A stretch of DNA of 64,000 nt from Blastococcus sp. DSM 46786 (GTDB lineage Bacteria; Actinomycetota; Actinomycetes; Mycobacteriales; Geodermatophilaceae), in the NCBI RefSeq assembly GCF_900109665.1, contig NZ_FOAO01000012.1, forward strand, positions 83,706-147,705, in the 5' to 3' direction. Below the pieces are notes generated by a model. It worked only from the letters and a program-made list of their open reading frames with translations. It had not been told where the DNA came from and did no database searches. Position numbers and translations under genes: made by a program. The stretch's first letter is position 1. Each line of letters starts with the position of its first letter. Shown here in pieces: positions 29,227 to 39,201 of the stretch.

Positions 29227-30348
29227 CTAGGCGTCGAACAGCGTCTCTGACGACGACCCCGGTACCGGTGGGTCTGCTGTGACCCGCCCGAGGGGGACGC
29301 CGCCCCGCGGCACCGGCCGGCCCAGGTGCTCCCAGGCGGCCTCGGTGGCGACCCGCCCGCGCGGCGTCCGCGCCAGCAACCCGGCCCGCACGAGGAACGG
29401 CTCGCACACCTCCTCGACGGTGTGCGGCTCCTCCCCCACGGCCACCGCGAGGGTGGCGACCCCCACCGGCCCGCCGCCGAACTTGCCCACGAGCGCCTCG
29501 AGGACGGCACGGTCGAGGCGGTCCAGCCCGAGGTGGTCGACGTCGTAGAGGGCCAGCGCGGCCTCGGCGACCTGACGGGTGACGCGGCCGTCGGCCTCCA
29601 CCTCGGCGTAGTCGCGCACCCGGCGCAGCAGCCGGTTGGCGATGCGGGGGGTCCCGCGCGAACGGCCGGCGATCTCCGCCGACCCCTCGTCGGTCAGCTC
29701 GACGCCGAGCAGCGCGGCGCTGCGGGCGAGCACCCGCTGCAGGTCGGCCGGCTCGTAGAACTCCATCTGCCCGACGAAGCCGAACCGGTCGCGGAGCGGG
29801 CCGGTCAGCAGCCCGGCCCGGGTGGTGGCCCCGACGAGGGTGAAGGGGTTGATCTCCAGCGGGATCGCCGTCGCCCCCGGCCCCTTGCCGACGACGACGT
29901 CGACGCGGAAGTCCTCCATCGCCATGTAGAGCAGTTCCTCGGCGGGGCGCGCGATGCGGTGGATCTCGTCGATGAACAGGACGTCGCCGGGCGCCAGGTT
30001 CGACAGCATCGCCGCGAGGTCGCCGGAGCGCTCGATCGCCGGGCCGCTGGTGATCTTCACCGAGGTGCCGAGCTCGGAACCGATGATCAGCGCCAGGCTC
30101 GTCTTGCCGAGCCCCGGCGGCCCGGACAGGAGCACGTGGTCGGGCGTGCGACCCCGCCGCTTGGCCCCCTCGAGGACCAGGGCGAGCTGGCGGGCGACCT
30201 TGGGCTGGCCGATGAAGTCCTCGAGCGAGTGCGGCCGCAGCGCCGACTCGACGACCCGCTCCTCATCGCCGGCCTGCGGCGACACCGTCCACTCCGGCGT
30301 GGCGTCGGCCAGCTCACCGGTCAGCGACCGGTCGAACGGCGCGCTCAC
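29227..30348 (-). CDS. ruvB: Holliday junction branch-migration ATPase RuvB
   Basis: The 373-residue AAA+ motor drives branch migration with RuvA. Walker A is [17 protein letters not shown], Walker B is [20 protein letters not shown], sensor 1 lies in [11 protein letters not shown], and the C-terminal winged helix contains [20 protein letters not shown]. The GTG start overlaps the ruvA stop by 4 nt. A C-terminal tail of about 25 residues after the winged helix is variable. Confidence 0.97.
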   Translation of the reverse strand: MSAPFDRSLTGELADATPEWTVSPQAGDEERVVESALRPHSLEDFIGQPKVARQLALVLEGAKRRGRTPDHVLLSGPPGLGKTSLALIIGSELGTSVKITSGPAIERSGDLAAMLSNLAPGDVLFIDEIHRIARPAEELLYMAMEDFRVDVVVGKGPGATAIPLEINPFTLVGATTRAGLLTGPLRDRFGFVGQMEFYEPADLQRVLARSAALLGVELTDEGSAEIAGRSRGTPRIANRLLRRVRDYAEVEADGRVTRQVAEAALALYDVDHLGLDRLDRAVLEALVGKFGGGPVGVATLAVAVGEEPHTVEEVCEPFLVRAGLLARTPRGRVATEAAWEHLGRPVPRGGVPLGRVTADPPVPGSSSETLFDA

Positions 30349-30983
30349 GACCTACCCAGCTGCTGCAGCGCCCGCCGCAGCAGCACGGCGACCTCCACGC
30401 TCCCGGTCGCGGCGATCTGCTCGTCGGCCACCGGGGCGAGCTGGGTCACCGCGCTCTCGGCCTCCTTGCCGCTCCACCCCAGGCCGACGAGCGCGCTGGT
30501 GAGCTGATCGCGCCACGGCGCCACCGGCGTCACCGAGGGCAGCCCCGCGGGCACGGGCGCGTCGAGGGAAGTGTCGGTGGAGGTGGAGCCCAGCCGGTCG
30601 CGCAGCTCCAGGATCAGCCGCTCGGCGCCCTTCTTGCCGATGCCCGGCACCTGCATCAGCGCCTTGACGTCGGCCATCGACACCGCCCGGCGGACCTCGC
30701 GCGGCGGGTGGATGGCCAGCACCGCCTGCGCCAGGCGCGGGCCGACGCCGTTGGCGGTCTGCAGCAGCTCGAACAGCTGGCGCTCGTCGTCGTCGGCGAA
30801 GCCGTAGAGGGTGAGCGAGTCCTCGCGCACCACCAGGCTGGTGGCCAGCCGGGCGGCCTCCCCCACCTGCAGGCGGGCGATGGTGCCGGGGGTGCACTGC
30901 ACCGCCAGGCCGATCCCGCCGACCTCGACGACGGCGCCGTCCGGGGAGACCGCGGCGACCCGGCCGCTCACGCTGGCGATCAT
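30345..30983 (-). CDS. ruvA: Holliday junction branch-migration protein RuvA
   Basis: The 212-residue protein binds Holliday junctions as a tetramer and loads RuvB. It begins [20 protein letters not shown] (OB fold), has the [20 protein letters not shown] strand and two helix-hairpin-helix motifs ([16 protein letters not shown] and [18 protein letters not shown]), then the C-terminal RuvB-contact domain. Overlaps of 4 nt with ruvC and ruvB place all three in one operon. Confidence 0.97.
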   Translation of the reverse strand: MIASVSGRVAAVSPDGAVVEVGGIGLAVQCTPGTIARLQVGEAARLATSLVVREDSLTLYGFADDDERQLFELLQTANGVGPRLAQAVLAIHPPREVRRAVSMADVKALMQVPGIGKKGAERLILELRDRLGSTSTDTSLDAPVPAGLPSVTPVAPWRDQLTSALVGLGWSGKEAESAVTQLAPVADEQIAATGSVEVAVLLRRALQQLGRS

Positions 30984-31549
30984 CGCGCCGCCACCCCCGT
31001 CCACCGCGGCAGCGTGGTGGACCGCACCGGCGCACCGATGCCGCCGGCGAGCGCCGCCGTGCGCAGCCGCTGCTGCGCCGGACCGCGCCAGGCGTGGCAG
31101 ACGGCCAGCGCGAGCGCGTCGGCGGCGTCGGCCGGCTTGGGGGCGGCGGCGAGCCCGAGGACCCGGGTGATCATGAGGGTGACCTGCTCCTTGTCCGCGC
31201 GGCCGTTGCCGGAGATGGCCGCCTTGACCTCGCTGGGCGTGTGCCAGGCGACCGGCCGGTCGGCCTGGGCCGCGGCGAGCGCGGCGACCCCGGCCGCCTG
31301 CGCCGTCCCCGTGGCGGTGCCCTTGTTGTTCTGGGTGAACACCCGCTCGATGGCGACCACGTCGGGGCGGTGCTCGCGCAGCAGCGCCGTGACCGCGGTG
31401 TGCAGCTCCAGCAGCCGCAGCTCCAGGTCCAGCTCCGCCAGGGTCCGGACCACCCCGACCCCGATCGCCGTCGGCCGCGCCCCCGGGCGCCCGTCGACCA
31501 CTCCCCACCCGCACCGGGTGAGGCCCGGGTCGATGCCGAGCACCCGCAT
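30980..31549 (-). CDS. ruvC: Crossover junction endonuclease RuvC
   Basis: The 189-residue Holliday junction resolvase has the RNase-H-like catalytic acidic residues in [47 protein letters not shown] and [15 protein letters not shown]. The ATG at 31549 lies 7 nt after GGGAG. A GTG two codons upstream is possible but too near that site. It is first of ruvCAB. The repeat-rich spacer at 31.6-31.76 kb separates it from yebC. Confidence 0.96.
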   Translation of the reverse strand: MRVLGIDPGLTRCGWGVVDGRPGARPTAIGVGVVRTLAELDLELRLLELHTAVTALLREHRPDVVAIERVFTQNNKGTATGTAQAAGVAALAAAQADRPVAWHTPSEVKAAISGNGRADKEQVTLMITRVLGLAAAPKPADAADALALAVCHAWRGPAQQRLRTAALAGGIGAPVRSTTLPRWTGVAAR

Positions 31550-31629
31550 GGTCACGCTCCCGTCAGCCGAACTGGTGTTCGACCGAGGCTAACCCCGCCC
31601 CCCGACCGACCCCCGCCAACACGCCCGGT

Positions 31630-31764
31630 GACGTGATGGAACGGCCCCGGTGCAGGGCCCCGCCACGAGCGGAGCGAGTGGTGGGGGGCACCGGGGTCCT
31701 TCTGGGCCCCGGTGCAGGGCCCCACCCCGAGCGGAGCGAGGGGAAGGGGGGCACCGGGGTCCTT
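31630..31764. repeat. Intergenic palindromic repeat, family A (two arms)
   Basis: It begins GTGATGGAACGGCCCCGG and contains GAGCGGAGCGAG twice (about 31676-31687 and 31731-31742), each flanked by CCCCGGTGCAGGGCCCC-like and GGGGGGCACCGGGGTCCTT-like arms that can pair. The layout matches the element at 1701-1828 although the arm sequence differs (CCCCGGTG instead of CCACCCTT), so arms and core evolve separately. It lies between yebC and ruvC. Confidence 0.8.
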
Positions 31765-32522
<758 letters not shown>

Positions 32523-32526
<4 letters not shown>

Positions 32527-33164
32527 GGCTCTCCCCTCTCTGCGTCGGCCAGGTGACGGCGCACGATGTCGACGAACAGCGCGTGCACCCGGCGGTCCCC
32601 GGTCAGCTCGGGGTGGAAGCTGGTGGCCACCACGTCCCCCTGGCGGACCGCGACGATCCTACCGTCGGCCGGTCCGCCGACGACCCGGCCGAGGACCTGC
32701 ACCCCCGGCCCGGCCTCCTCCACCCACGGCGCGCGGATGAACACGGCGTGCACCGGCCCCCCGGTCAGCCCGTCGAGCTCGACCCGGGTCTCGAAGGAAT
32801 CGACCTGGCGGCCGAAGGCGTTGCGGCGGACCGTCACGTCCAGCCCGCCGACGGTCTCCTGGCCCGGCGGCGCGTCCAGCAGCCGGTCGGCGAGCAGGAT
32901 CATCCCGGCGCAGCTGCCGTAGGCGGGCAGCCCGGCGCGGACGGCGTCCCGCAGCGGCTCCAGCAGGCCCCACCGCGCGGCCAGCTTCGCCATGGTGGTC
33001 GACTCCCCGCCGGGGACGACGATGCCGTCGAGGCCGGCGAGCTCCTCCGTGCGGCGCACCGGCCGGGCGTCGGCGCCCTCGGCGTGCAGCGCGGCGAGGT
33101 GCTCGCGCACGTCGCCCTGGAGGGCCAGCACCCCGATGACGGGCGGGTTGGTCGAACTGCGCAC
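32523..33164 (-). CDS. pdxT: Pyridoxal 5'-phosphate synthase glutaminase subunit PdxT
   Basis: The 213-residue class I glutaminase supplies ammonia to PdxS for PLP synthesis. The family signature [17 protein letters not shown] and [14 protein letters not shown] are present. The nucleophile Cys is in [14 protein letters not shown], and the His-x-Glu pair is in [16 protein letters not shown] lies 7 nt before the GTG with no Shine-Dalgarno, so it may have its own leaderless promoter. It is separated from pdxS by a membrane-protein gene. Confidence 0.96.
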
Positions 33165-33185
33165 GGTGCCGACGGTACGGCTGGC

Positions 33186-34283
33186 TCAGAGCGCCGGCGC
33201 CGACGGGGCGAGCCCGGCCGCGCGGCTCGACGTCCAGGTGAGCAGCGACTCCAGCGGCCCGCGGCCGACGGTGCGCCGCCACCCCCACGCACCGGCCAGC
33301 GCGGCTCCGGCGAACCACAGCCACAGGACGGGGCCCTGCACCCGGCCGGGGGCGACCTCCACCAGCACCCGGATCGCCACGAGGTGGGTGGCGTAGACGG
33401 TGAGCGCCAGCGCTCCCACGGCGGCCACCGGGGCGGTCAGCCGCGGCAGCCGCTCGGTGACGGCCAGGCAGCCGACCACCACGAGGACGGCGAAGCCGGT
33501 GGAGCCGAGGACATCGAAGGTGGTCCCGCTGTGCGGCTCGGCGCCGGTCAGCCAGTCGACGTCGAAGACCCCCGGGACGGTGAAGCCGGTCTCCGGGCCC
33601 GCGGAGGGCGCGCCGCCGGCGAGCAGCCGCGTGCTCACCCAGCCCCCGCCGTAGCCGAGGACCGCGGCCGCCGCCCCCGCCGCGGCCAGCCGCAGGCGCA
33701 CCGCACCGGAGGCCAGGTCCAGCCGGCCCACCGCGAGGCCCACCAGCACGAAGGCGATCCAGAGCAGCGCCGGGTAGTAGCCGGTGACCAGCAGCGAGGC
33801 GAGCAGCCCCTGCGCCGCCCCCGTCGTGGTGAGCACCTGGCCGGCGATCACGAGCAGCGGCGGGACGACGACGGCGACGACGCCCGCGGTCACGAGCAGC
33901 CGGCGCACCGGCCACCGCAGGAACGGCAGCACGAGCAGGAACAGCACCCCGTACACGCCCAGGATGACCGCGACGAAGGTGCCCAGCGCCTCCAGGACCA
34001 GCCCGAAGGCGAAGACCCACAGCGCGCGGACGACGATCCGCACCCGCACCCGGCCGAGTTCCGATCCCTCGGGCGGCCGGTCGCGCCCGGAGAGGAGCGC
34101 CACCGAGATGCCGGCCAGGGTGGCGAACAGGACCGACGAGCGGCCGTCGACGACCGCGGTCCAGGTTCGCGGGTCCGGGTGCAGCTCGCCGCCCACCCGC
34201 AGGTGGGCGGCGAACATGCCGAGCACGGCGAGCCCGCGCGCGACGTCCAGCCCGCCGATGCGTCGCCGGACGTCCACGGTCAC
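33186..34283 (-). CDS. HGSNAT/DUF1624-DUF418-type acyltransferase-like membrane protein
   Basis: The 365-residue protein has about ten hydrophobic segments. The N-terminal block [20 protein letters not shown] is the signature of the heparan-alpha-glucosaminide N-acetyltransferase catalytic-like and DUF418 family. [20 protein letters not shown] and the late [15 protein letters not shown] block fit too. Members may move acyl groups across the membrane. The GTG start overlaps the pdxS stop by 4 nt, so it is coupled to pdxS, although no link with PLP synthesis is known. The substrate is unknown. Confidence 0.82.
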   Translation of the reverse strand: MTVDVRRRIGGLDVARGLAVLGMFAAHLRVGGELHPDPRTWTAVVDGRSSVLFATLAGISVALLSGRDRPPEGSELGRVRVRIVVRALWVFAFGLVLEALGTFVAVILGVYGVLFLLVLPFLRWPVRRLLVTAGVVAVVVPPLLVIAGQVLTTTGAAQGLLASLLVTGYYPALLWIAFVLVGLAVGRLDLASGAVRLRLAAAGAAAAVLGYGGGWVSTRLLAGGAPSAGPETGFTVPGVFDVDWLTGAEPHSGTTFDVLGSTGFAVLVVVGCLAVTERLPRLTAPVAAVGALALTVYATHLVAIRVLVEVAPGRVQGPVLWLWFAGAALAGAWGWRRTVGRGPLESLLTWTSSRAAGLAPSAPAL

Positions 34284-35188
34284 CAGCCGCGGGTGGCGTA
34301 CCGCTCGCTCTCCGGGAGCGTCGCGACGTTGATCCCCACCATCGGCTCCCCCAGCCCGCGCGAGACCTTGGCGATCACGTCGGGGTCGTCGTGGAAGGTG
34401 GTGGCCTGCACGATGGCGGCCGCGCGCTGCGCCGGGTCACCCGACTTGAAGATGCCCGAGCCGACGAAGACGCCCTCGGCACCGAGCTGCATCATCATCG
34501 CGGCGTCGGCGGGGGTGGCGATGCCGCCGGCGGTGAAGAGCACCACGGGGAGCTTCCCCAGCCGCGCCACCTCGGCGACCAGGTCGTGCGGGGCCCGCAG
34601 CTCCTTGGCGGCGACGAAGAGTTCGGTCTCGTCCAGGGTCGCCAGCCGGCGGATGCCGGCGCGCAGGGCCCGCATGTGGCGGGTCGCCTCGACGACGTTG
34701 CCGGTGCCCGCCTCACCCTTGGAGCGGATCATCGCCGCCCCCTCGGAGATGCGCCGCAGCGCCTCACCGAGGTCGGTGGCGCCGCAGACGAAGGGCACGG
34801 TGAACGCGTGCTTCTCGATGTGGTGCGCCTCGTCCGCGGGCGTGAGCACCTCGGACTCGTCGATGTAGTCGACGCCCAGGGACTGGAGCACCTGCGCCTC
34901 GACGAAGTGCCCGATGCGGGCCTTGGCCATCACCGGGATCGAGACCGCGTCGATGATGCCCTGGACCATGTCGGGGTCGCTCATCCGCGCGATCCCGCCC
35001 TGGGCGCGGATGTCGGCCGGCACCCGCTCCAGCGCCATGACGGCGACCGCGCCGGCGTCCTCGGCGATCCTGGCCTGCTCCGGGGTGACGACGTCCATGA
35101 TGACGCCGCCCTTGAGCTGCTCGGCCATGCCGCGCTTCACGCGCTCGGTCCCGGTCCCGTCGTCCGTCCGGTCGAGGTGCCCTGCCAC
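34280..35188 (-). CDS. pdxS: Pyridoxal 5'-phosphate synthase subunit PdxS
   Basis: The 302-residue TIM-barrel synthase makes PLP from ribose 5-phosphate, glyceraldehyde 3-phosphate and ammonia. Landmarks are [56 protein letters not shown] (with a catalytic Lys), [27 protein letters not shown] and [10 protein letters not shown]. The GTG at 35188 has GAAGG upstream. It heads the pdxS-membrane protein-pdxT-yebC set. The PLP enzymes elsewhere in the window would use its product. Confidence 0.97.
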   Translation of the reverse strand: MAGHLDRTDDGTGTERVKRGMAEQLKGGVIMDVVTPEQARIAEDAGAVAVMALERVPADIRAQGGIARMSDPDMVQGIIDAVSIPVMAKARIGHFVEAQVLQSLGVDYIDESEVLTPADEAHHIEKHAFTVPFVCGATDLGEALRRISEGAAMIRSKGEAGTGNVVEATRHMRALRAGIRRLATLDETELFVAAKELRAPHDLVAEVARLGKLPVVLFTAGGIATPADAAMMMQLGAEGVFVGSGIFKSGDPAQRAAAIVQATTFHDDPDVIAKVSRGLGEPMVGINVATLPESERYATRGW

Positions 35189-35238
35189 TGTTGTCCGCCT
35201 TCGCTAGCCCAGCTGAGTTGCGAGCAACCTTACGGCCG

Positions 35239-35844
35239 TCAGGACGCGAGGCGGCCGGCGACGTCGGCACCCGCCCCCACGTCGCCCAGCCGGTCGTCGT
35301 CGCCCAGCCGGTCGTCGTCGCCCAGCCGGTCGTCGTCGCCCAGCCGGTCGTCGATGTCGAAGTAGCGCGGCAGCGGGCGCCTGCGGTGCAGCCCCGCCCA
35401 GCGGGAGGCGCGACGGCCGCGGAGCTCCCGGGTGTCGCGGACGGCGTCGTTGTAGAAGCGGCGGGCCAGCGCGACCCGCGTCTGCGTGCCCGCCAGGTCG
35501 GTGCGCAGCGCGGCCGGGACGCCGGGCAGGTCCGGCGGCAGCTCCCGCAGCTCGTGGCCCAGCGCGTTCTCCGCCAGCTCCCGGTCCCCCGTGTCCCGGG
35601 CGGCCCGCGCCCCGGCGGCACCGCTGGCCAGCCGGGAGCGGACGTCGTCGCCGAGCGCGGCGGGGTGGTGCCGGGCCAGCTCCTCGGCCAGGCCGGCGCG
35701 GCGCTGCAGCTGGGCGTCCAGCGCGGCCCAGGCCCGGTCCACGCGTGCGGCCAGCCGGCGCAGCCGGGTGAGCGTCCACCCGGTCCAGACCACCAGGAGC
35801 AGGAGCACTCCGGCGGCGAGCAGCAACCAGGCCTCGGGCGTCAC
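35239..35844 (-). CDS. LemA-like membrane protein with C-terminal hexapeptide repeats
   Basis: The 201-residue protein has one N-terminal membrane segment (WLLLAAGVLLLLVVWTGWTL) and a helical region (RVDRAWAALDAQLQRRAGLA, then RFYNDAVRDTRELRG) like LemA proteins. Its tail has four DDRLGD units in a row. LemA function is poorly known. A GTG at 35844 has TAGCCT 8 nt upstream, and that hexamer starts with the pimA stop codon, so transcription is probably leaderless from inside the end of pimA. Confidence 0.75.
   Translation of the reverse strand: MTPEAWLLLAAGVLLLLVVWTGWTLTRLRRLAARVDRAWAALDAQLQRRAGLAEELARHHPAALGDDVRSRLASGAAGARAARDTGDRELAENALGHELRELPPDLPGVPAALRTDLAGTQTRVALARRFYNDAVRDTRELRGRRASRWAGLHRRRPLPRYFDIDDRLGDDDRLGDDDRLGDDDRLGDVGAGADVAGRLAS
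35284..35355. repeat. 18-bp tandem repeat inside the LemA-like gene
   Basis: About four copies of an 18-bp unit (CAGCCGGTCGTCGTCGCC) in perfect or near-perfect tandem encode DDRLGD on the minus strand. The near identity at the DNA level implies recent slippage expansion, and copy number should vary between strains. Confidence 0.9.
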
Positions 35845-35855
35845 GGTCCCCGAGG

Positions 35856-37070
35856 CTAGCGGCGCGGCCGCCGGATGCGGGGAGGTCCGGCCGCGGTGCC
35901 GGTCGGCGGCACTCCGGGGAAGTCGTGCTCGGGCGCGGCGGTGACGACGCCGCCACCGGGCGGGAGCACGGTCTCGTAGACGGCCAGGATGCGCCGGGCG
36001 AGCACCTGCCAGTCGTAGCGCGCGGCCGCCCGGGATCCGCGCGCGGCCAGCTCGGCGCGCCGGCCGGGGTCGGCGAGCAGGTCGGACAGCGCCTGCCCGA
36101 GCGCGGCGGGGTCGTCCCGGCGCACCACCACGCCCGCCGCGCCGTCGTCCAGCACCCGGACGAAGGCGTCCAGGTCGCTGGCGACGACCGGCGCTCCGGC
36201 GGCCATCGCCTCGATCAGGATCACGCCGAAGGACTCGCCGAGCAGGTTGGGCGCGCAGTACACGTCCACGCTGCGCAGCAGCGCCGCCTTGTCCGCCTCC
36301 GACACCTCGCCGAGGAGCGTCACGTGCGGCCGGAGCTCGGCGCCCACCATGGACCACAGCTGCTCGGCGTCGCCGCGGCCGGCGATGAGCAGCCGCGTGC
36401 CCGGGTGCTCCCGGACGACGCTGCGCATGGCCTCGAGCAGCACCGGCAGGCCCTTGCGGGGCTCGTCGAACCGGCCGACGAACCCGATGGTCGGCGGGCC
36501 GCCGCGGCCGCGCCCGAGGCCCGGCAGCGCGGGGCCGTCGGCGAAGAACGGCACGTGCACCCCGTTGGGCAGGATGACCGCGTCCCCCCCGAGGTGCTCC
36601 ACCTGCACGCGCCGGGCGAAGTCGGAGACGGCGATCCGGCCGCTGATCTTCTCCAGCCACGGCCGGGCCATCGGGCCGACGGCCGCCAGCCACTTGGAGC
36701 GCGTGGTCGCCGCGTGGAACGTCGCCACGATCGGCCCGGTCGCGATCATGCAGACCAGCAGCGACACCGACGGCGTGGCCGGCTCGTGCACGTGGACGAC
36801 GTCGAAACGACCGTCCCGCAGCCAGCGGCGCACCCGCGCGGCCGACACCGGCCCGAACTGCAGGCTGGCCATCGAGCCGTTGTACGGGACCGGGACGGTG
36901 CGCCCGGCGAAGGTGAGCCAGGGGTCGGTGACCGACTCCTCGTGCTGGGCGGGGGTCAGCACCTCGACGTGGTGACCCATGCCGCGCAGCGTCCCGGCGA
37001 GGTCGCGCACGTGGTACTGGACGCCGCCGGGGACGTCCCACCGGTAGGGGCAGACCAGGCCGATGCGCAT
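35856..37070 (-). CDS. pimA: Phosphatidylinositol alpha-mannosyltransferase PimA
   Basis: The 404-residue GT4 glycosyltransferase moves mannose from GDP-mannose to phosphatidylinositol, the first step of PIM synthesis, at the inner membrane face. MRIGLVCPYRWDVPGGVQYH is the PimA N-terminus. FDVVHVHEPATPSVSLL, TIGFVGRFDEPRKGLPVLLE and the E-x7-E motif in LLGESFGVILIEAMAAG follow. The ATG overlaps the patA stop by 1 nt (TGATG). pgsA-patA-pimA is the order found in mycobacteria. Confidence 0.95.
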   Translation of the reverse strand: MRIGLVCPYRWDVPGGVQYHVRDLAGTLRGMGHHVEVLTPAQHEESVTDPWLTFAGRTVPVPYNGSMASLQFGPVSAARVRRWLRDGRFDVVHVHEPATPSVSLLVCMIATGPIVATFHAATTRSKWLAAVGPMARPWLEKISGRIAVSDFARRVQVEHLGGDAVILPNGVHVPFFADGPALPGLGRGRGGPPTIGFVGRFDEPRKGLPVLLEAMRSVVREHPGTRLLIAGRGDAEQLWSMVGAELRPHVTLLGEVSEADKAALLRSVDVYCAPNLLGESFGVILIEAMAAGAPVVASDLDAFVRVLDDGAAGVVVRRDDPAALGQALSDLLADPGRRAELAARGSRAAARYDWQVLARRILAVYETVLPPGGGVVTAAPEHDFPGVPPTGTAAGPPRIRRPRR

Positions 37071-38008
37071 CAGGACGCCGCCTCCGCGCGGGGCGGGTCG
37101 GGCGGGACGTCGGGCCAGATCCGGCCCAGCACGTGCCAGTCCTCGGGGCGCTCGGCGATGCCGGCGGCGAACGCGTCGGCGACCTGCTGCATCGCCGTCG
37201 GCACCCGGTCCTTCAGCCGGCCGGGCCCGTGCACCGGCACCTCGGGGTGCACGCACATCCGCCAGCCGGCCCCGCTGAACTGGCAGACGGCCGGGATCAG
37301 GGCGGCGCCGGTGCGATCGGCGAGCAACGCCGCGCCGCCGGGCATCGTGGCCGTCCGCCCGAAGAAGGTGACCGGCACCCCGCCCGCGCCCAGGTTGCGG
37401 TCGACGAGCAGGCAGGCCACGCCACCGTCGGCGAGCCACTCCCGCAGCACCTCCGAGCTGGGGCGCTCCCCGCCGGTGAGCGGCACCACCCGGAAGCCCA
37501 GCGACTCGCGGTAGTCGAGGAAGCGGCGGTAGAGCGACTCGGGGCGCAGCCGCTCGGCGACGGTCATGAACGGCCCGTCCAGCCAGTCGGTGAACCAGGC
37601 GCCGGCGGCGTCCCAGTTCCCGCTGTGCGGCAGCGCGACGACCACCCCGCGCCCCTCCGCGCGGGCGCGGGCGATGTGCTCGATCCCGGGGACGTCGCTG
37701 TCGTCGCGGATCCGCTCCGCGGTCAGCGTCGGCAGCCGGAAGGCCTCCTGCCAGTAGCGGGCGTAGGAGCGCATCGCGCGGCGGGTCAGCTCGGCGAGCT
37801 CCGGCTCGGTCAGCCGCCCGCCGGTGACCACGCGCAGGTTGGCCCGCAGCTGGCGCACGCCCCTGCCGTCGCGGCCGGCGGCCCGCTCCCCCGCCCGGTC
37901 GAACAGCGCCCGCGCAGCCGGCTCCGGCAGCATGCGCACCGCCCGCCAGCCGGCCGCGTACCCGGCGTCGGACAGCCGGCCGGCGAGCCGCTCCCGGGCA
38001 CCGCTCAC
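37070..38008 (-). CDS. patA: Phosphatidylinositol mannoside acyltransferase (PatA-like)
   Basis: The 312-residue acyltransferase of the HtrB/LpxL lysophospholipid type carries the catalytic H-x4-D in VVVALPHSGNWDAAGAWF, then GFRVVPLTGGERPSSEV, ACLLVDRNLGAGGVPVTFFG and LADRTGAALIPAVC. In mycobacteria PatA acylates the mannose of PIM. The GTG start overlaps the pgsA stop by 4 nt, and the stop overlaps pimA by 1 nt, so expression of the three genes should be tightly linked. Confidence 0.92.
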   Translation of the reverse strand: MSGARERLAGRLSDAGYAAGWRAVRMLPEPAARALFDRAGERAAGRDGRGVRQLRANLRVVTGGRLTEPELAELTRRAMRSYARYWQEAFRLPTLTAERIRDDSDVPGIEHIARARAEGRGVVVALPHSGNWDAAGAWFTDWLDGPFMTVAERLRPESLYRRFLDYRESLGFRVVPLTGGERPSSEVLREWLADGGVACLLVDRNLGAGGVPVTFFGRTATMPGGAALLADRTGAALIPAVCQFSGAGWRMCVHPEVPVHGPGRLKDRVPTAMQQVADAFAAGIAERPEDWHVLGRIWPDVPPDPPRAEAAS

Positions 38009-38622
38009 GACGCGATCCGCCGGCCGTCGGCGGCGCGCTTCACCGCCAGGACCCGCTGGGCCACCGTCACCGCGCTGCCGGCCAGCAGCACCCAGAGCGC
38101 CACGTGCACGGCGTACGGGATGCCCAGCCCGGTGAACCCGGTGCCGGTCAGCACGAGGATCAGCCGCTCGGTCCGCTCGACGACCCCGACGTCGCACGTC
38201 AGGCCCATGCCCTCCGCCCGCGCCTTGATGTAGGAGGTGAGCACGCCGAGCACGAGGCAGAGCAGGGCGAGCAGCACCAGCAGGCGGTTGTCGCCGCTGC
38301 CGGAGAACCACCAGACCAGCGCACCGAAGATCGCGGCGTCGGCCGCACGGTCACCGGTGGAGTCCAGCACCGCACCGAACACCGAGCCGCCGCCGCGCAG
38401 GCGGGCGAGCGCGCCGTCCAGCATGTCCAGCAGGACGAACACCGTGACGGTGAACGCGCCCCAGAAGAGGTGCCCGGTGGCGATCAGCCCCGCGGCCCCG
38501 GCGATCGCGCCGACCGTGCCGGTGATGGTCACCATGTCCGGCGAGATCCCCATACGGGCCAGCCGGACCGCCAGCGGGTTGACCACCTTGGCCACCACGG
38601 GCCGGGCGTTGACGCCGAGCAC
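38005..38622 (-). CDS. pgsA: Phosphatidylinositol phosphate synthase (CDP-alcohol phosphatidyltransferase)
   Basis: The 205-residue membrane enzyme has the CDP-alcohol phosphotransferase motif D-x2-DG-x2-AR-x8-G-x3-D-x3-D, beginning LDMLDGALARLRGG and ending AVLDSTGDRAAD. About six membrane segments are present. Its place directly before patA and pimA supports phosphatidylinositol-phosphate synthesis from CDP-diacylglycerol and inositol phosphate. The GTG start follows the HIT gene stop with no gap (TGAGTG). Confidence 0.94.
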   Translation of the reverse strand: MLGVNARPVVAKVVNPLAVRLARMGISPDMVTITGTVGAIAGAAGLIATGHLFWGAFTVTVFVLLDMLDGALARLRGGGSVFGAVLDSTGDRAADAAIFGALVWWFSGSGDNRLLVLLALLCLVLGVLTSYIKARAEGMGLTCDVGVVERTERLILVLTGTGFTGLGIPYAVHVALWVLLAGSAVTVAQRVLAVKRAADGRRIAS

Positions 38623-39201
38623 TCAGGCCTCCGGTACCGCGACGGCGTGGTCGGCCCACGCGCCGGCGAGCAGCGCCCGGGTCTCGCCCAGCACCTGCGG
38701 CAGCACCCGGGTGAGCCCGACCACCGGCATGAAGTTGGTGTCCCCGCCCCAGCGCGGCACGGCGTGCTGGTGCAGGTGGTCGGCGATGCCCGCCCCGGCC
38801 ACGGCCCCCTGGTTCATGCCGATGTTGAACCCGTGGGCCCCGGTCACCGCGCGCACGACCCGCATCGCCGTCTGGGTGAACGCGCCGAGCTCGGCGACCT
38901 CCTCGGGCGTCAGGTCGGTGTAGTCGGGCACGTGCCGGTAGGGCACGAGCATCAGGTGGCCGGCGTTGTACGGGTAGAGGTTGAGCACGGCGAACACCGA
39001 CAAGCCGCGCGCCACCACCAGCCCCTCCTCGTCGCCGAGCGTGGGGATCACGCAGAACGGGCAGTCGTGCGCCCCGGTGGGCTTGCCCTCACCCCGGATG
39101 TAGGCCATCCGGTAGGGCGTCCACAGGTGCTCGAACACCGTCGCCGGGCCGCCGTCGTCGGAGGAGACCGGCACCCGGTAGGGGGCGTTGTCCTCGCTCA
39201 T
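38623..39201 (-). CDS. HIT-family protein, Ap4A phosphorylase-like
   Basis: The 192-residue HIT protein has the histidine triad in [40 protein letters not shown] and [19 protein letters not shown] are also typical. The mycobacterial orthologue at the same position (between thrS and pgsA) is an Ap4A phosphorylase, so this may recycle the Ap4A made by tRNA synthetases. The ATG overlaps the thrS stop by 4 nt, which fits that link. Confidence 0.92.
   Translation of the reverse strand: MSEDNAPYRVPVSSDDGGPATVFEHLWTPYRMAYIRGEGKPTGAHDCPFCVIPTLGDEEGLVVARGLSVFAVLNLYPYNAGHLMLVPYRHVPDYTDLTPEEVAELGAFTQTAMRVVRAVTGAHGFNIGMNQGAVAGAGIADHLHQHAVPRWGGDTNFMPVVGLTRVLPQVLGETRALLAGAWADHAVAVPEA

Noticed and set aside
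35281-35360. CRISPR-like short regular repeats
   Set aside because: The units are contiguous with no spacers and are translated in frame as DDRLGD. No cas genes are nearby.
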